In this document: positions 18,073 through 28,950 of the stretch, piece after piece
How positions within the stretch are numbered: position 1 is the stretch's first letter
Layout of the letters: every line of letters starts with the position of its first letter
Assembly: GCF_900090195.1 (NCBI RefSeq)
Contig: NZ_LT607803.1
Span: 6,412,229 to 6,476,228 of the forward strand
Direction of reading: 5' to 3'
Length of the DNA stretch: 64,000 bases
Source of the DNA: Variovorax sp. HW608
GTDB taxonomy: Bacteria; Pseudomonadota; Gammaproteobacteria; Burkholderiales; Burkholderiaceae_C
Program-made: the position numbers and the translations under genes
Notes under the pieces: model-generated
Databases searched by the model: none
What the model was told of the DNA's origin: nothing
The model's input: the letters and a program-made list of their open reading frames with translations, nothing else

Positions 18073-18723
18073 TCAGTTCGCGACCTTCAGTTCGTTGACG
18101 ACACTCGTGACGCCCACGGCGGACCATGCGGCAGCCTGCGCGGCCGTACGCTCCGCCCACGAGTGGACGGTGCCACGCAGTGTCGCCTCGGATCCATCGA
18201 TGACCACGTCGATGTCCTCTGCCTCCTTCTCGGCCTGGCGAACCAATGCCTCGCGAATCTTGGTCGCCACATTGGAATGAGCGGCACGCTGCCTCAGAAC
18301 GATGCTGTTGCTGACACCCACCACCCCCTTGAGCGAGCGCACGGCGCGCGCCGCCGCATTGCGCTGGTACTCCCACTCCACGTCGCCCTTGAGCGTGACC
18401 CATCCCTGCTCGACCTTCAGGCTGATGCCGGCAGGGACCTGCGCGCTCCACGTCAGCGCATCTTCCGCAGCGGCCGCGATCTCGGAATCGCTTCGCTGGT
18501 GACTCGGCGCAAGCTTGACATCCAGCTCGAGCGCAAGCGCCCTGACGCCCTGCACGCGCTGGACCGCGCGCTCCACCAGGAACTTCTCCCCGTAGGTGCC
18601 GAGGTGCCCGGTGAGCGTGACCACGCCGTTCTCCACCATGACCCCGACGTGGGCTGCGTTGATCGCCGGATCCCACTCGAGTTCGCTCTCCACGTCCTTC
18701 TTGAGTTGGGCATCTGTCTTCAT
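18073..18723 (-). CDS. BON-domain protein, three BON repeats (copy 1)
   Basis: A 216-residue protein starting MKTDAQLKKDVESELEWDP, preceded by GGAAAGG. Three BON modules follow (about 5-70, 80-145, 150-216), each with the V-x-L-x-G pattern (GVVTLTGHLGTY; GWVTLKGDVEWEY; SEATLRGTVHSWAE). BON domains bind membranes or envelope components; no signal peptide is visible. The paralogue at 49778 has exactly the same length. It may be expressed from the FNR box at 18856, although the leftward -10 (GATGCG) is poor. Confidence 0.88.
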   Translation of the reverse strand: MKTDAQLKKDVESELEWDPAINAAHVGVMVENGVVTLTGHLGTYGEKFLVERAVQRVQGVRALALELDVKLAPSHQRSDSEIAAAAEDALTWSAQVPAGISLKVEQGWVTLKGDVEWEYQRNAAARAVRSLKGVVGVSNSIVLRQRAAHSNVATKIREALVRQAEKEAEDIDVVIDGSEATLRGTVHSWAERTAAQAAAWSAVGVTSVVNELKVAN

Positions 18724-18855
18724 GATCGACCTTTCCACTGGCGTTGCATCTGCCGATTCGATCCCGCGAGGCGCGCAGCGCCTGCACGTGCAGGAAATCG
18801 TAGGAGCCTGCCATGCGCGTGTCCATGCCGCATCGGCACGGGATCGAGCGAACAA

Positions 18856-18869
18856 TTGATATGCGTCAA
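18856..18869. promoter_or_regulatory. FNR/Anr-type box between the BON gene and the Mla-type operon
   Basis: TTGAT-ATGC-GTCAA, one of the best matches in the window. Rightward, TAGCAT at 18891-18896 is 31 bp from the centre, so the lipid-transporter operon is the clear target. Leftward, only GATGCG lies at the right distance. Confidence 0.75.
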
Positions 18870-18977
18870 TCGACCGGAGGCTCCGGTTCCTAGCATGGGC
18901 TGATCATCCGAAACGGTCTACGATGCCATCGCCGCGGCGCTCGATCCGGGTGCGGCAGACAACCCCTGATCCTCGCC

Positions 18978-20090
18978 ATGCACGCCACCGTGGAACCGTC
19001 CCAAGCCAGCATGTCCCCGCTGGCCGATGGTGGATGGTCGCTGGCCGGCAGCTGGACGGTGCGCGGTCTGGGCGACTTGCCCAAAGCGCTCGACGCGCAC
19101 GCCTGCGGCACCGGCACGGTCGTGCTGGATGGCGCCTCGCTCGCGGCCATCGACAGCGCGGGTGCCTGGGTGCTCCAGCGCTGGCTGCGCCGGCACGGTG
19201 CGGAGGCCGCGCTGCGCAACTGGCCGCCCCGCATGCAGATGCTGATGACACGGGTCGGCGAAGAGCCCGATCGACCCTTGCTGGAGCCGCCCGCGCGGTC
19301 CCCCCTGGAGCGACTCGGCCGCCAGGCCGAGGCCGCGGCACAGCAGGCGCTCGGGCTGCTGCGCTTCGTGGGACAGGCCGCCACGGCCGCGCTGGCCTTG
19401 CTGATGCGCCCGCGCCGCATCCGCTGGCGCACCGCGTTGCGCAACATCCAGATCGACGGCTTCGACGCACTCCCGATCATCGGACTCACCTCGTTCCTGC
19501 TCGGCGTGGTCGTGGCCTACCAGGGCGCGGACCAGCTGAGGCACTACGGCGCCAACGTGTTCGTGGTCGATCTGGTCGGCTATGCGATGCTGCGCGAGTT
19601 CGCCCCGCTGATCAGCGCGATCATCATCGCCGGGCGTTCCGGCTCCGCCTACGCGGCCCAGATCGGCACCATGGTCGTGACCGAGGAGGTCGATGCGATG
19701 CGCACCATCGCGATCGATCCGATCGAGCTGCTCGTGCTGCCGAAGGTGATGGCGCTTGCCGTCTCGCTGCCGCTGCTCACCATGTTCGCGGACGTGACCG
19801 GCGTGCTGGGCGGCATGGTGATGGCACGAGCGCAACTGGACATCGGCTTTCCGGAATTCTTCGATCGTTTCGGCCGCGAGATGCACGCAACCACGCTGCT
19901 GGTGGGCGTCGGCAAGTCGCTGGTGTTCGCGCTCGTGATCGCGCTGATCGGCTGCTTCCAGGGCTTTCGCACCCGTGGCAGCGCCGACAGCGTGGGCCGG
20001 CAGACGACGAAGAGCGTGGTGCAGTCGATCTTCCTCGTGATCGTGGCGGACGCCCTGTTCTCCGTCGCCTTCAACATGCTGGACCTGTAG
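18978..20090 (+). CDS. MlaE-type lipid ABC transporter permease with N-terminal STAS-like domain
   Basis: A 370-residue permease. Residues 1-110 form a STAS-like domain (TVVLDGASLAAIDSAGAWVL), and the rest is the MlaE core (IDGFDALPIIGLTSFLLGVV; PLISAIIIAGRSGSAYAAQI; TEEVDAMRTIAIDPIELLVL). MlaE-MlaB fusions of this kind are known in retrograde phospholipid transport between the outer and inner membranes. It opens a four-gene operon with ATP-binding, MCE and lipoprotein partners. The FNR promoter lies about 75 nt upstream. Confidence 0.9.
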   Translation: MHATVEPSQASMSPLADGGWSLAGSWTVRGLGDLPKALDAHACGTGTVVLDGASLAAIDSAGAWVLQRWLRRHGAEAALRNWPPRMQMLMTRVGEEPDRPLLEPPARSPLERLGRQAEAAAQQALGLLRFVGQAATAALALLMRPRRIRWRTALRNIQIDGFDALPIIGLTSFLLGVVVAYQGADQLRHYGANVFVVDLVGYAMLREFAPLISAIIIAGRSGSAYAAQIGTMVVTEEVDAMRTIAIDPIELLVLPKVMALAVSLPLLTMFADVTGVLGGMVMARAQLDIGFPEFFDRFGREMHATTLLVGVGKSLVFALVIALIGCFQGFRTRGSADSVGRQTTKSVVQSIFLVIVADALFSVAFNMLDL

Positions 20091-20103
20091 GGCCCGGGCA
20101 CCC

Positions 20104-20919
20104 ATGGCGCCGCCCCCCGACACGGTGATCGCGATGAACAAGGTCTGCACCCGCTTCGGCAGCCATACGGTGCACGCCGATCTCGACCTGGAGGTCCGGC
20201 GCGGCGAGATCCTCGCGATCGCGGGCGGCAGCGGCTCGGGCAAGTCGGTGCTCATGCGCGAGATGATCCTGCTGCAGCGCCCGACTTCGGGTTCGATCCA
20301 TCTGTTCGGCCACGACGCCGCGACGCTCAGCGTGACCGAGGCGCATGCGCTGCGGCTGCGATGGGGCGTCATGTTCCAGCACGGGGGCTTGTTCAGCGCG
20401 CTCAACGTGCGCGAGAACATCGGCCTTCCGCTTCGCGAGCACAGCCGGCTCGACCGCGCGCTGATCGACCGCATCGCCGAGTGGAAGCTGTCCCTCACCG
20501 GCCTGCCGCCCGATGCCGGCCTGAAGCAGCCGGGCGAATTCAGCGGCGGCATGCTCAAGCGCGCATCGCTGGCGCGCGCGATCGCGCTCGACCCCGAGCT
20601 GCTGTTCCTCGACGAACCGACCTCCGGGCTGGACCCGGACAGCGCCGCGGGCGTGAGCGAGCTGATCCTGCGCACCCACGCGCTCTATGGATTGACGATC
20701 GTGATCATCACGCACGACCTCGATCTGCTGTGGCAGGTCTGCGACCGCGTTGCGGTTCTCGGCGAAGGGCGGGTGCTGGCCAGCGGCTCGATGGAGGAAC
20801 TGTCGCGGCACGAGCACCCGATCGTGCGCGGCTACTTCGAGGGCCCGCGCCAGCAGCGGGCCGCCGCATCGGCGGCACAGAATCGCCGCGAAAAGGAGGC
20901 GCCATGGACGACAAGGTGA
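20104..20919 (+). CDS. MlaF-type ABC transporter ATP-binding protein
   Basis: A 271-residue ATPase. Walker A is GGSGSGKS, the signature is EFSGGMLKRASLARA and Walker B is LLFLDEPTSGLDPDS, followed by the switch His in IIITHD. FSGGM in place of LSGGQ is typical of MlaF-type ATPases. It starts 13 bp after the permease gene and its last 16 bases overlap the MCE gene, indicating translational coupling. Confidence 0.92.
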   Translation: MAPPPDTVIAMNKVCTRFGSHTVHADLDLEVRRGEILAIAGGSGSGKSVLMREMILLQRPTSGSIHLFGHDAATLSVTEAHALRLRWGVMFQHGGLFSALNVRENIGLPLREHSRLDRALIDRIAEWKLSLTGLPPDAGLKQPGEFSGGMLKRASLARAIALDPELLFLDEPTSGLDPDSAAGVSELILRTHALYGLTIVIITHDLDLLWQVCDRVAVLGEGRVLASGSMEELSRHEHPIVRGYFEGPRQQRAAASAAQNRREKEAPWTTR

Positions 20920-21842
20920 ACTACGGACTGGTCGGCGCATTCGTGCTCCTGCTCGGCGCCGCGCTGGTGGCGGGCGTGCTGTGGCTGGCCGCCGGCGCCC
21001 ATGGCGGCAAGCGCTACGGGACCTACCAGTCGATCATGCGCGAATCCGTCTCCGGGCTGAACGTGGATGCGCCGGTCAAGTACCTCGGCGTCGACGTCGG
21101 CAAGGTCAAGGAAATCGCGATCGATCCCGCGGATTCGAGCCAGGTGCGGCTGCGCTTCCTGATCGAGCAGGGAACGCCGATCAAGAAGGACACCGAGGCG
21201 GTGCTGAAGACCCAGGGGCTCACCGGCATCGCCTATGTCGAGCTCAGCGGCGGCACGGCCCGTTCGCCGCCGCTTCGCGCCGCCAATGCCGAGGACATTC
21301 CCACCATCCCCTCCAAGCCCTCGCTGAGCACCCGGCTCGAAAGCGTGCTCTCCACGGTGCTCGCCAGCGTGGACCGCATGTCCTCGAACCTGAACGCCAT
21401 CTTCGATGCCGATACGCGGGCCGCGTTGAAGCAGATGCTCGCGGACACCGCGGCCCTGACCCATACCCTGGCCGAGCAGCAGGCCGCGCTCTCGAGCGGC
21501 ATCGCCGACGCGGCGCGCACCGCCGGCAACACGGCCCGCGCGAGCGAGCATCTCGATCGTGCGGTCGACCGCATCGCGGCGGCCGCCGACTCGGTCGACA
21601 GGATGGCCGGCAAGGTCAACGATGCGAGCGAGCGTGTCGGCCGCAGCGTCGAGGCGGCGGCGGGTGGCCTCCAGGCGGTCAGTGCCGACGCGGCGCCCGC
21701 GCTGGCGAACTTGCTGGGCGAGATGAACCAGCTCGCCGTTTCCCTGCAGCGCCTGAGCGAACAGACGGAACGCAATCCGAACAGCCTGCTGGTGGGCGCC
21801 CCCACGAGAAGGCCCGGCCCCGGCGAAGGGGCTCGCCCATGA
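20904..21842 (+). CDS. MlaD-type MCE-domain substrate-binding protein
   Basis: A 312-residue protein with one N-terminal membrane anchor (YGLVGAFVLLLGAALVAGVL) and an MCE domain at about 35-120 (YQSIMRESVSGLNVDAPVKY, VKEIAIDP, LTGIAYVEL). A long periplasmic helical tail rich in Ala, Asp and Arg follows (about 140-290), as in MCE proteins that form lipid channels. AAAAGGAGG precedes the ATG inside the end of the ATPase gene. Confidence 0.9.
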   Translation: MDDKVNYGLVGAFVLLLGAALVAGVLWLAAGAHGGKRYGTYQSIMRESVSGLNVDAPVKYLGVDVGKVKEIAIDPADSSQVRLRFLIEQGTPIKKDTEAVLKTQGLTGIAYVELSGGTARSPPLRAANAEDIPTIPSKPSLSTRLESVLSTVLASVDRMSSNLNAIFDADTRAALKQMLADTAALTHTLAEQQAALSSGIADAARTAGNTARASEHLDRAVDRIAAAADSVDRMAGKVNDASERVGRSVEAAAGGLQAVSADAAPALANLLGEMNQLAVSLQRLSEQTERNPNSLLVGAPTRRPGPGEGARP

Positions 21843-21898
21843 GCCGCGCGGCCGCTCCGAAGGCGAATACCGAAGCGCTGCTGCGCGGAGGTTGCCAA

Positions 21899-22534
21899 AT
21901 GATGCGCCGGTCCGGTCATGCCGCGCGCACAGCGCTGATCGCCGCGTTGCTTTCGGCCCTGCTGGGCGCTTGCGCCAGGTCGCTCCTGCCGGAGCCGGCG
22001 GCTTCGCCGACGCTGTTCGCGCTTTCCGGCGAGAGCGAGGCGTCCGCTGCGACGGCGGGACCGGTTGCGCCCACGCGGACACTGATCGTCGATCTTCCAC
22101 GCGCCACGCCGGGCTTCGAGAGCTCGCAGATCGCCTACGTGCGGCGGCCCTACGAGATCGAGTATTTCGCGCACAACCAATGGGTGGACACGCCGTCGAA
22201 CATGCTGGCCCCGCAGATGGTGCGCGCGATCGGAGGCACCGGCGCGTTCCACGCCGTTCTGGGCACGCCCACCTCGGCGGTCGGCCAGTTCCGGCTGGAG
22301 ACCGAAATCGTGCGGCTGCAGCAGGACTTCTCGACGACACCGAGCCATGTGCGCCTGACGCTGCGCGCGGCCCTGATCGACACCGCGACCCGCAAGGTCG
22401 TGGCGAGCCGCGAGTTCGACGCCCGCGTCGACGCGCCCACCGAGGACCCCTACGGCGGCGTGATCGCCGCACAGCGTGCCGCCAGCCAGGTCATGGCCGA
22501 ACTGGCGCTGTTCTGCGCTGCTTCGGTCCGCTGA
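21899..22534 (+). CDS. ABC-type transport auxiliary lipoprotein (PqiC/DUF330-like)
   Basis: A 211-residue lipoprotein. The signal peptide ends in the lipobox LLGAC; the mature protein begins ARSLLPEPAASPTLFALSG. VRRPYEIEYFAHNQWVDTP is characteristic of the auxiliary lipoproteins that accompany MCE transporters. I place the start at ATG 21899, seven bases after GGAGG; an in-frame ATG at 21839 overlapping the previous stop would add 20 residues ahead of the signal peptide. It completes the Mla-type operon. Confidence 0.85.
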   Translation: MMRRSGHAARTALIAALLSALLGACARSLLPEPAASPTLFALSGESEASAATAGPVAPTRTLIVDLPRATPGFESSQIAYVRRPYEIEYFAHNQWVDTPSNMLAPQMVRAIGGTGAFHAVLGTPTSAVGQFRLETEIVRLQQDFSTTPSHVRLTLRAALIDTATRKVVASREFDARVDAPTEDPYGGVIAAQRAASQVMAELALFCAASVR

Positions 22535-22576
22535 AGCAGCAGACATGGATGCCGATGGCAGGACGAGCGAGGTTCT

Positions 22577-22590
22577 TTGCGATAGCTCAA
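22577..22590 (+). promoter_or_regulatory. Weak FNR/Anr-type box before the Ala-rich exported protein
   Basis: TTGCG-ATAG-CTCAA keeps the outer TTG and CAA. No clear -10 hexamer lies at the distance used elsewhere (the nearest is CATGAA at 22610), so this is the weakest box of the set. Confidence 0.4.
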
Positions 22591-22645
22591 CCACCTCGGG
22601 CCTTGCCCGCATGAAGCTCGCCCTATCGATCATTGGGAGCCAGCC

Positions 22646-23239
22646 ATGCCGATGAAGATCCTGATCGCCCTTCTTGCCCTCACCCTCGGCACCGCCTCTT
22701 CCGCCGCGGGCCTGGAGCCTCCGGGTCAGCTGAGCCCGGTGTCGACGCCGTCCCAGAAGGCCAAGGACGCCGCCAGCAAGGCCGCGCAGGAGGCGCAACG
22801 CGCGGCCAAGAATGCGGCCGACGCCGCGAGCGCCGCCGCCGAGCAAGGCAAGATCAACGCCGGGAAGATTTCGAAGGCGTTGGCGGAAGCCATTCGGCGC
22901 GCCGCGAAGAAGGCAACGGACGCGTCGAGACGCTTCGAGGAAAAGGCCTCGGAATCGTCGGCCATGGCACTGGACGCCAGCAAGGAAGCCGCGAACGCGG
23001 CGCTGGAAGAAGGCAGGAAGGCGACCCAGGCCAGCGAGGAGGCCCTGCGGCGCGCGGAAGAGGCCGCCAGGATTGCCGCGCAGTCGACCGAGGCGGAGGC
23101 CGAGAAGGCGGCCCAGGCCACGCGCGAAGCGCTCGAAGCTGCCGCCGAGGCGACCCGCAAGGCGGCGCAGGCCGCGGCGAAGGCCGTCGAGACGGCCCGC
23201 GGTCCCGGACCCGCCGCGCCGCAGGCCCCGGCCAAGTAG
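22646..23239 (+). CDS. Exported Ala/Lys/Glu-rich helical protein
   Basis: A 197-residue protein with a signal peptide (MPMKILIALLALTLGTASSA). The mature part is almost pure amphipathic helix made of Ala, Lys, Glu and Arg, for example KAKDAASKAAQEAQRAAKNA, in 11-residue-like repeats. This composition resembles apolipoprotein- or LEA-like proteins and could coat membranes or lipid, which would suit its place after a lipid transporter. Low-complexity sequence makes family assignment unsafe. It converges with pgi, 20 bp apart. Confidence 0.65.
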   Translation: MPMKILIALLALTLGTASSAAGLEPPGQLSPVSTPSQKAKDAASKAAQEAQRAAKNAADAASAAAEQGKINAGKISKALAEAIRRAAKKATDASRRFEEKASESSAMALDASKEAANAALEEGRKATQASEEALRRAEEAARIAAQSTEAEAEKAAQATREALEAAAEATRKAAQAAAKAVETARGPGPAAPQAPAK

Positions 23240-23259
23240 GCAGACCGGGCCGATCCGCC

Positions 23260-24855
23260 TCAGCCGAACAGGCGCTTCATCATCCCCGCGGTCGAGGCAT
23301 CGAGGCCCTGCGTGTCGCCGCTGGCAATGCGCGGCAGCAGCTCGTTGCAGAGCGCCTTGCCGAGCTCGACGCCCCACTGGTCGAAGCTGTTGATGCCCCA
23401 CAGCGCGCCGCTCGTGAAGACGCGGTGCTCGTACAGCGCGACGAGCGCGCCCAGGCTGCGAGGCGTCAGCCGGTCGAGCAGCAGCGTGGTGCTGGGCCGG
23501 TTGCCGGGGAAGGTCCGGTGCCGCGCGACGACTTCCGGCGCCAGCGACTTCGCGGCCGTCGGCGCGCGCTCCGACAGCGCCTGGTCCGTCCGCTTGCCGA
23601 GCATCAGGGCCTGCGCCTGCGCCAGGCCATTGGCCAGGAGCTTGGTGTGCTGGTCGGCCAGGTCGTGCGTCGGGTGCTTGACGAGCACGAATTCGACCGG
23701 GATCACGTCGGTGCCCTGGTGCAGCATCTGGAAGTAGGCGTGCTGGCCGTTGGTGCCGGGTTCGCCCCACACCACCGGGCTGGTCGCGAAAGGCAAGGCG
23801 TTGCCATCCTGGTCCACGCACTTGCCGTTCGATTCCATCTCCAGTTGCTGCAGGTAGGCCGGCAGCCGCCTGAGCCCCTGGTGATAAGGCGCGACGCTGC
23901 GGGTCGTGAAACCGTGGAAGTTGCGATACCAGACGTCGATCAGCCCCAGCAGCACCGGCAGGTTCTTTGCGAGAGGCGCGGTGGCGAAGTGGCGGTCCAT
24001 CTCGTGGGCGCCGGCCAGCAGGGCACGGAAGTGGTCCGCGCCGATGGCCAGGGCGATCGGCAGGCCGATGGCCGACCACAGCGAATAGCGCCCGCCGACC
24101 CAGTCCCAGAAGCCGAAGGTGGTCTCGATGCCGAACTCGGCCGCCGCCTTCACGTTGGTGGTGGTGGCCACGAAGTGCTTCGCCGTGTCGCTGCCGCCGT
24201 TGGCCAGGAACCAGGACTTGGCCGCATGGGCGTTGGCCATGGTCTCCTGCGTCGTGAAGGTCTTGCTCGCGATGACGAACAGCGTGTCGGCCGGATGCAG
24301 GTGGCGCAGCACCGAGCTGATGTCGTGGCCGTCGACGTTGGAGACGAAGTGGAAGCGCAGCTGCGGGTGCACGAAGGCCTCGAGCGCCGGCACCACCATC
24401 TGCGGCCCGAGGTCGCTGCCGCCGATGCCGATGTTCACGATGTGGCGGATGCCGCTGGCCGGGGTGTCCCGCACCGACTCGGCATAGGCGAGCATCGCGT
24501 CCAGCACGCCGTGCACCTCGTCGCTGAAGGGCCCGTCGCCACGGGGGGCGCGCAAGGCGGTGTGCAGCACCGCGCGATCTTCGGTGGTGTTGATCGCCGC
24601 GCCCGCGAGCATCGCGTCGCGCCGCTGTTCGAGTTCGCATTCGCGTGCCAGTTCGAACAGGAGGCGCAGCGTCTGGGCATCGACGAGGTTCTTCGACAGG
24701 TCGGCGAAGAGGCCTGGCGCCTCGAAGGAGAGCGCCTGGAAGCGTCCAGGGTGGCGGGCAAAGGCGTCACGCAGGTCGAAGCTGCTGCCTTGCGACTGGT
24801 AGTGCTCGGCGAGGGCGCGCCAGGCCTGGGTCTGATCGCAGCGAGGGGTGTTCAT
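23260..24855 (-). CDS. pgi: Glucose-6-phosphate isomerase
   Basis: Interconverts fructose-6-phosphate and glucose-6-phosphate. The 531-residue protein shows GIGGSDLGPQMV, FVSNVDGHD, WVGGRYSLWSAIGLPIAL and the signature GINSFDQWGVELGKAL. It is the last gene of the leftward sugar operon, 30 bp after zwf. Together with the PfkB kinase encoded divergently, it would deliver a phosphorylated ketohexose into the Entner-Doudoroff route. Confidence 0.96.
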   Translation of the reverse strand: MNTPRCDQTQAWRALAEHYQSQGSSFDLRDAFARHPGRFQALSFEAPGLFADLSKNLVDAQTLRLLFELARECELEQRRDAMLAGAAINTTEDRAVLHTALRAPRGDGPFSDEVHGVLDAMLAYAESVRDTPASGIRHIVNIGIGGSDLGPQMVVPALEAFVHPQLRFHFVSNVDGHDISSVLRHLHPADTLFVIASKTFTTQETMANAHAAKSWFLANGGSDTAKHFVATTTNVKAAAEFGIETTFGFWDWVGGRYSLWSAIGLPIALAIGADHFRALLAGAHEMDRHFATAPLAKNLPVLLGLIDVWYRNFHGFTTRSVAPYHQGLRRLPAYLQQLEMESNGKCVDQDGNALPFATSPVVWGEPGTNGQHAYFQMLHQGTDVIPVEFVLVKHPTHDLADQHTKLLANGLAQAQALMLGKRTDQALSERAPTAAKSLAPEVVARHRTFPGNRPSTTLLLDRLTPRSLGALVALYEHRVFTSGALWGINSFDQWGVELGKALCNELLPRIASGDTQGLDASTAGMMKRLFG

Positions 24856-24885
24856 CGTGTGTCTCGGAATGGGGTTGCGTGGAAC

Positions 24886-26349
24886 TCAGGACTCCTCGCG
24901 CCAGGCCGCGCCGTCGCGTCCGACGAGTGCGCTGGAGGCGGCGGGCCCCCATGAGCCGGCGCCGTAGGGCCTGGGCATCTCGCCGGAGGCCTGCCAGCCG
25001 TCCAGGATCGGCTCGCACCAGCGCCACGCGGCGTCCAGCTCGTCCCTGCGCATGAAGAGCGTCAGGTTGCCGCGGATGGCGTCCAGCAGCAGCCGTTCGT
25101 AGGCTTCCATCGGGCGCTGCTTGAACTGCTCGGCGAAGTCCAGGTTCAGGCCGACCGGCCTGAGGCTCATGGTGTCGCCCGGCACCTTGGCCATCATGAA
25201 GAGCTCGAGCCCCTCCTCCGGCTGGAGCTGGATCACCAGCCGGTTGCCGAGCGTTTCCTTGCCTGCCGACGGAAAGATCGAATGCGGGATGCTGCGGAAG
25301 TTGACGACGATCTCGGCCACGCGCTCGGCCATCCGCTTGCCGGTGCGCAGGTAGAACGGAACGCCCGACCAGCGCCAGCTCTCGAGCTCGGCGCGGATGG
25401 CCACGTAGGTTTCCGTCGAGGTGTCGGGCGGGATGCCGGCTTCGTCGAGGTAGCCCGGCACCGCGGCGCCGTTGACCGTCCCCGCGCGGTACTGCCCGCG
25501 CACGGTGCAGGCACCGACGTTGGCGCGCGTGATGGGCGCGAGCGCGCGCAGGACCTTGAGCTTCTCGTCGCGCACCGCGTCCGGGTGGATGGAGGTCGGC
25601 GGCTCCATCGCGACGATGCACAGCAACTGCAGGAGGTGGTTCTGCACCATGTCGCGCAGCGCGCCGGTGCGGTCGTAGAAATCGCCCCGGGTCTCCACCC
25701 CGACCTGCTCGGCGATGGTGATCTGCACGTTGCGCACCCAGGTGCGGTTCCACAGCGGCTCCAGCAGCGCGTTGGCGAAGCGCAGCGCGAGCAGGTTCTG
25801 GACCGGCTCCTTGCCGAGGTAGTGGTCGATGCGGAAGATCTGCGGCTCGGTGAAGACGCTGCCCACGTCCTCGTTGATCTTCTGCGCCGAGGCCAGGTCG
25901 CGCCCGAGGGGCTTCTCCAGCACGACGCGCGAGTTCGCGTCGACCAGGCCGGCCGCCGCCAGGTTCTTGCAGATCGGGGCGAAGAAGTCCGGTGCGGTGG
26001 AAAGGAAGAAGACCCGCACCTGTGCCGGCGAGTCCTTCAGCGTATCGGCCAGCACGCCGAAGTCCTGCGGCGTGTTCGCCTCGACCTTGGCGTAGTCCAG
26101 GCGCTCGGCGAAGGTCTCGAAGGTCGCCTTGTCGATGTCGGCGGCGGGCACGAACCGGTCGAAGCTCGCTTCCACCTTGGCGATGAACTCGGCCCGGCTC
26201 AGGGTCTCGCGCGCCAGGCCCAGGATGCGGCCATGCGGCGGCAGGTCGCCATCGCGGTGACGGAAGTAGAGGGCGGGCAGCAGCTTGCGCATGGCGAGGT
26301 CGCCGGTGCCGCCGAACAGGAGCAGATCGAATGAATTGACTTTGGGCAT
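24886..26349 (-). CDS. zwf: Glucose-6-phosphate 1-dehydrogenase
   Basis: Oxidises glucose-6-phosphate to 6-phosphogluconolactone with NAD(P)+. The 487-residue protein has the cofactor loop [17 protein letters not shown] near the N-terminus and the substrate motif [13 protein letters not shown] with the active-site Lys. ATG 26349 is preceded by GGAACCCCC, a weak ribosome site. The gene is 26 bp after eda. No 6-phosphogluconolactonase of the Pgl/DevB type is in the operon. Confidence 0.96.
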   Translation of the reverse strand: MPKVNSFDLLLFGGTGDLAMRKLLPALYFRHRDGDLPPHGRILGLARETLSRAEFIAKVEASFDRFVPAADIDKATFETFAERLDYAKVEANTPQDFGVLADTLKDSPAQVRVFFLSTAPDFFAPICKNLAAAGLVDANSRVVLEKPLGRDLASAQKINEDVGSVFTEPQIFRIDHYLGKEPVQNLLALRFANALLEPLWNRTWVRNVQITIAEQVGVETRGDFYDRTGALRDMVQNHLLQLLCIVAMEPPTSIHPDAVRDEKLKVLRALAPITRANVGACTVRGQYRAGTVNGAAVPGYLDEAGIPPDTSTETYVAIRAELESWRWSGVPFYLRTGKRMAERVAEIVVNFRSIPHSIFPSAGKETLGNRLVIQLQPEEGLELFMMAKVPGDTMSLRPVGLNLDFAEQFKQRPMEAYERLLLDAIRGNLTLFMRRDELDAAWRWCEPILDGWQASGEMPRPYGAGSWGPAASSALVGRDGAAWREES

Positions 26350-26375
26350 GGGGGTTCCTGCTTGCGTGAGTGGTG

Positions 26376-27004
26376 TCAGTCCGCGGCGCGCGACAGGCCG
26401 GCGGTCTCGCGCGCCAGCGCCGTGATGCGGCCCCAGTCCCGCGCGGCGACCGCGCCGGCCGGCGTCAGCCACGAGCCGCCGACGCAGGCCACGTTGGGCA
26501 AGGCCAGGAAGTCCGGCGCGGTGGCGGCGCTGATGCCGCCCGTGGGGCAGAAGCGCAGCTCGGGGAAAGGCCCGCCCAGCGCCTTCAGCATGCCGATGCC
26601 GCCGGCCTGCTGGGCCGGAAAGAGCTTGAGTTCCGTGAAGCCCGCGGCACGCGCCGCGATCACGTCCGATGGCGTCATCACGCCGGGCAGCAGGGGCAGC
26701 GCGCTGTCCCGGGCGGCGGCGACCAGCTCCGGCGTCAACCCGGGGCTGACGCCGAACAGCGCGCCGGCCTTGAGCGCGGCGTCGAAATCCTTCGCCTGCG
26801 TGATGGTGCCGACGCCGGTGATCGCGCCCTCGACCTCGTTCGCGATGGCCTCGATGGCCTTCAGCGCCGCCGGCGTGCGCAGGGTCACTTCGAGCACGCG
26901 GATGCCGCCTGCCACCAGCGCGCGCGCCAGCGGCACCGCGTCTTCCAGCCGGTCGATGACGATGACCGGGATCACCGGTCCGGTGCGCATGATGGAAAGG
27001 ACGT

Positions 27005-27008
<4 letters not shown>
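26376..27008 (-). CDS. eda: KDPG/KHG aldolase
   Basis: Cleaves 2-keto-3-deoxy-6-phosphogluconate into pyruvate and glyceraldehyde-3-phosphate. The 210-residue class I aldolase has the catalytic Glu in [13 protein letters not shown], and the Schiff-base Lys in [13 protein letters not shown]. The GGIS phosphate loop is present ([11 protein letters not shown]). Its ATG overlaps the edd stop as ATGA, so the two are translationally coupled. Confidence 0.96.
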
Positions 27009-28918
<1,910 letters not shown>

Positions 28919-28950
28919 CTTGGTGGTCTCGAACGGAGGTGGGTGGGCCT

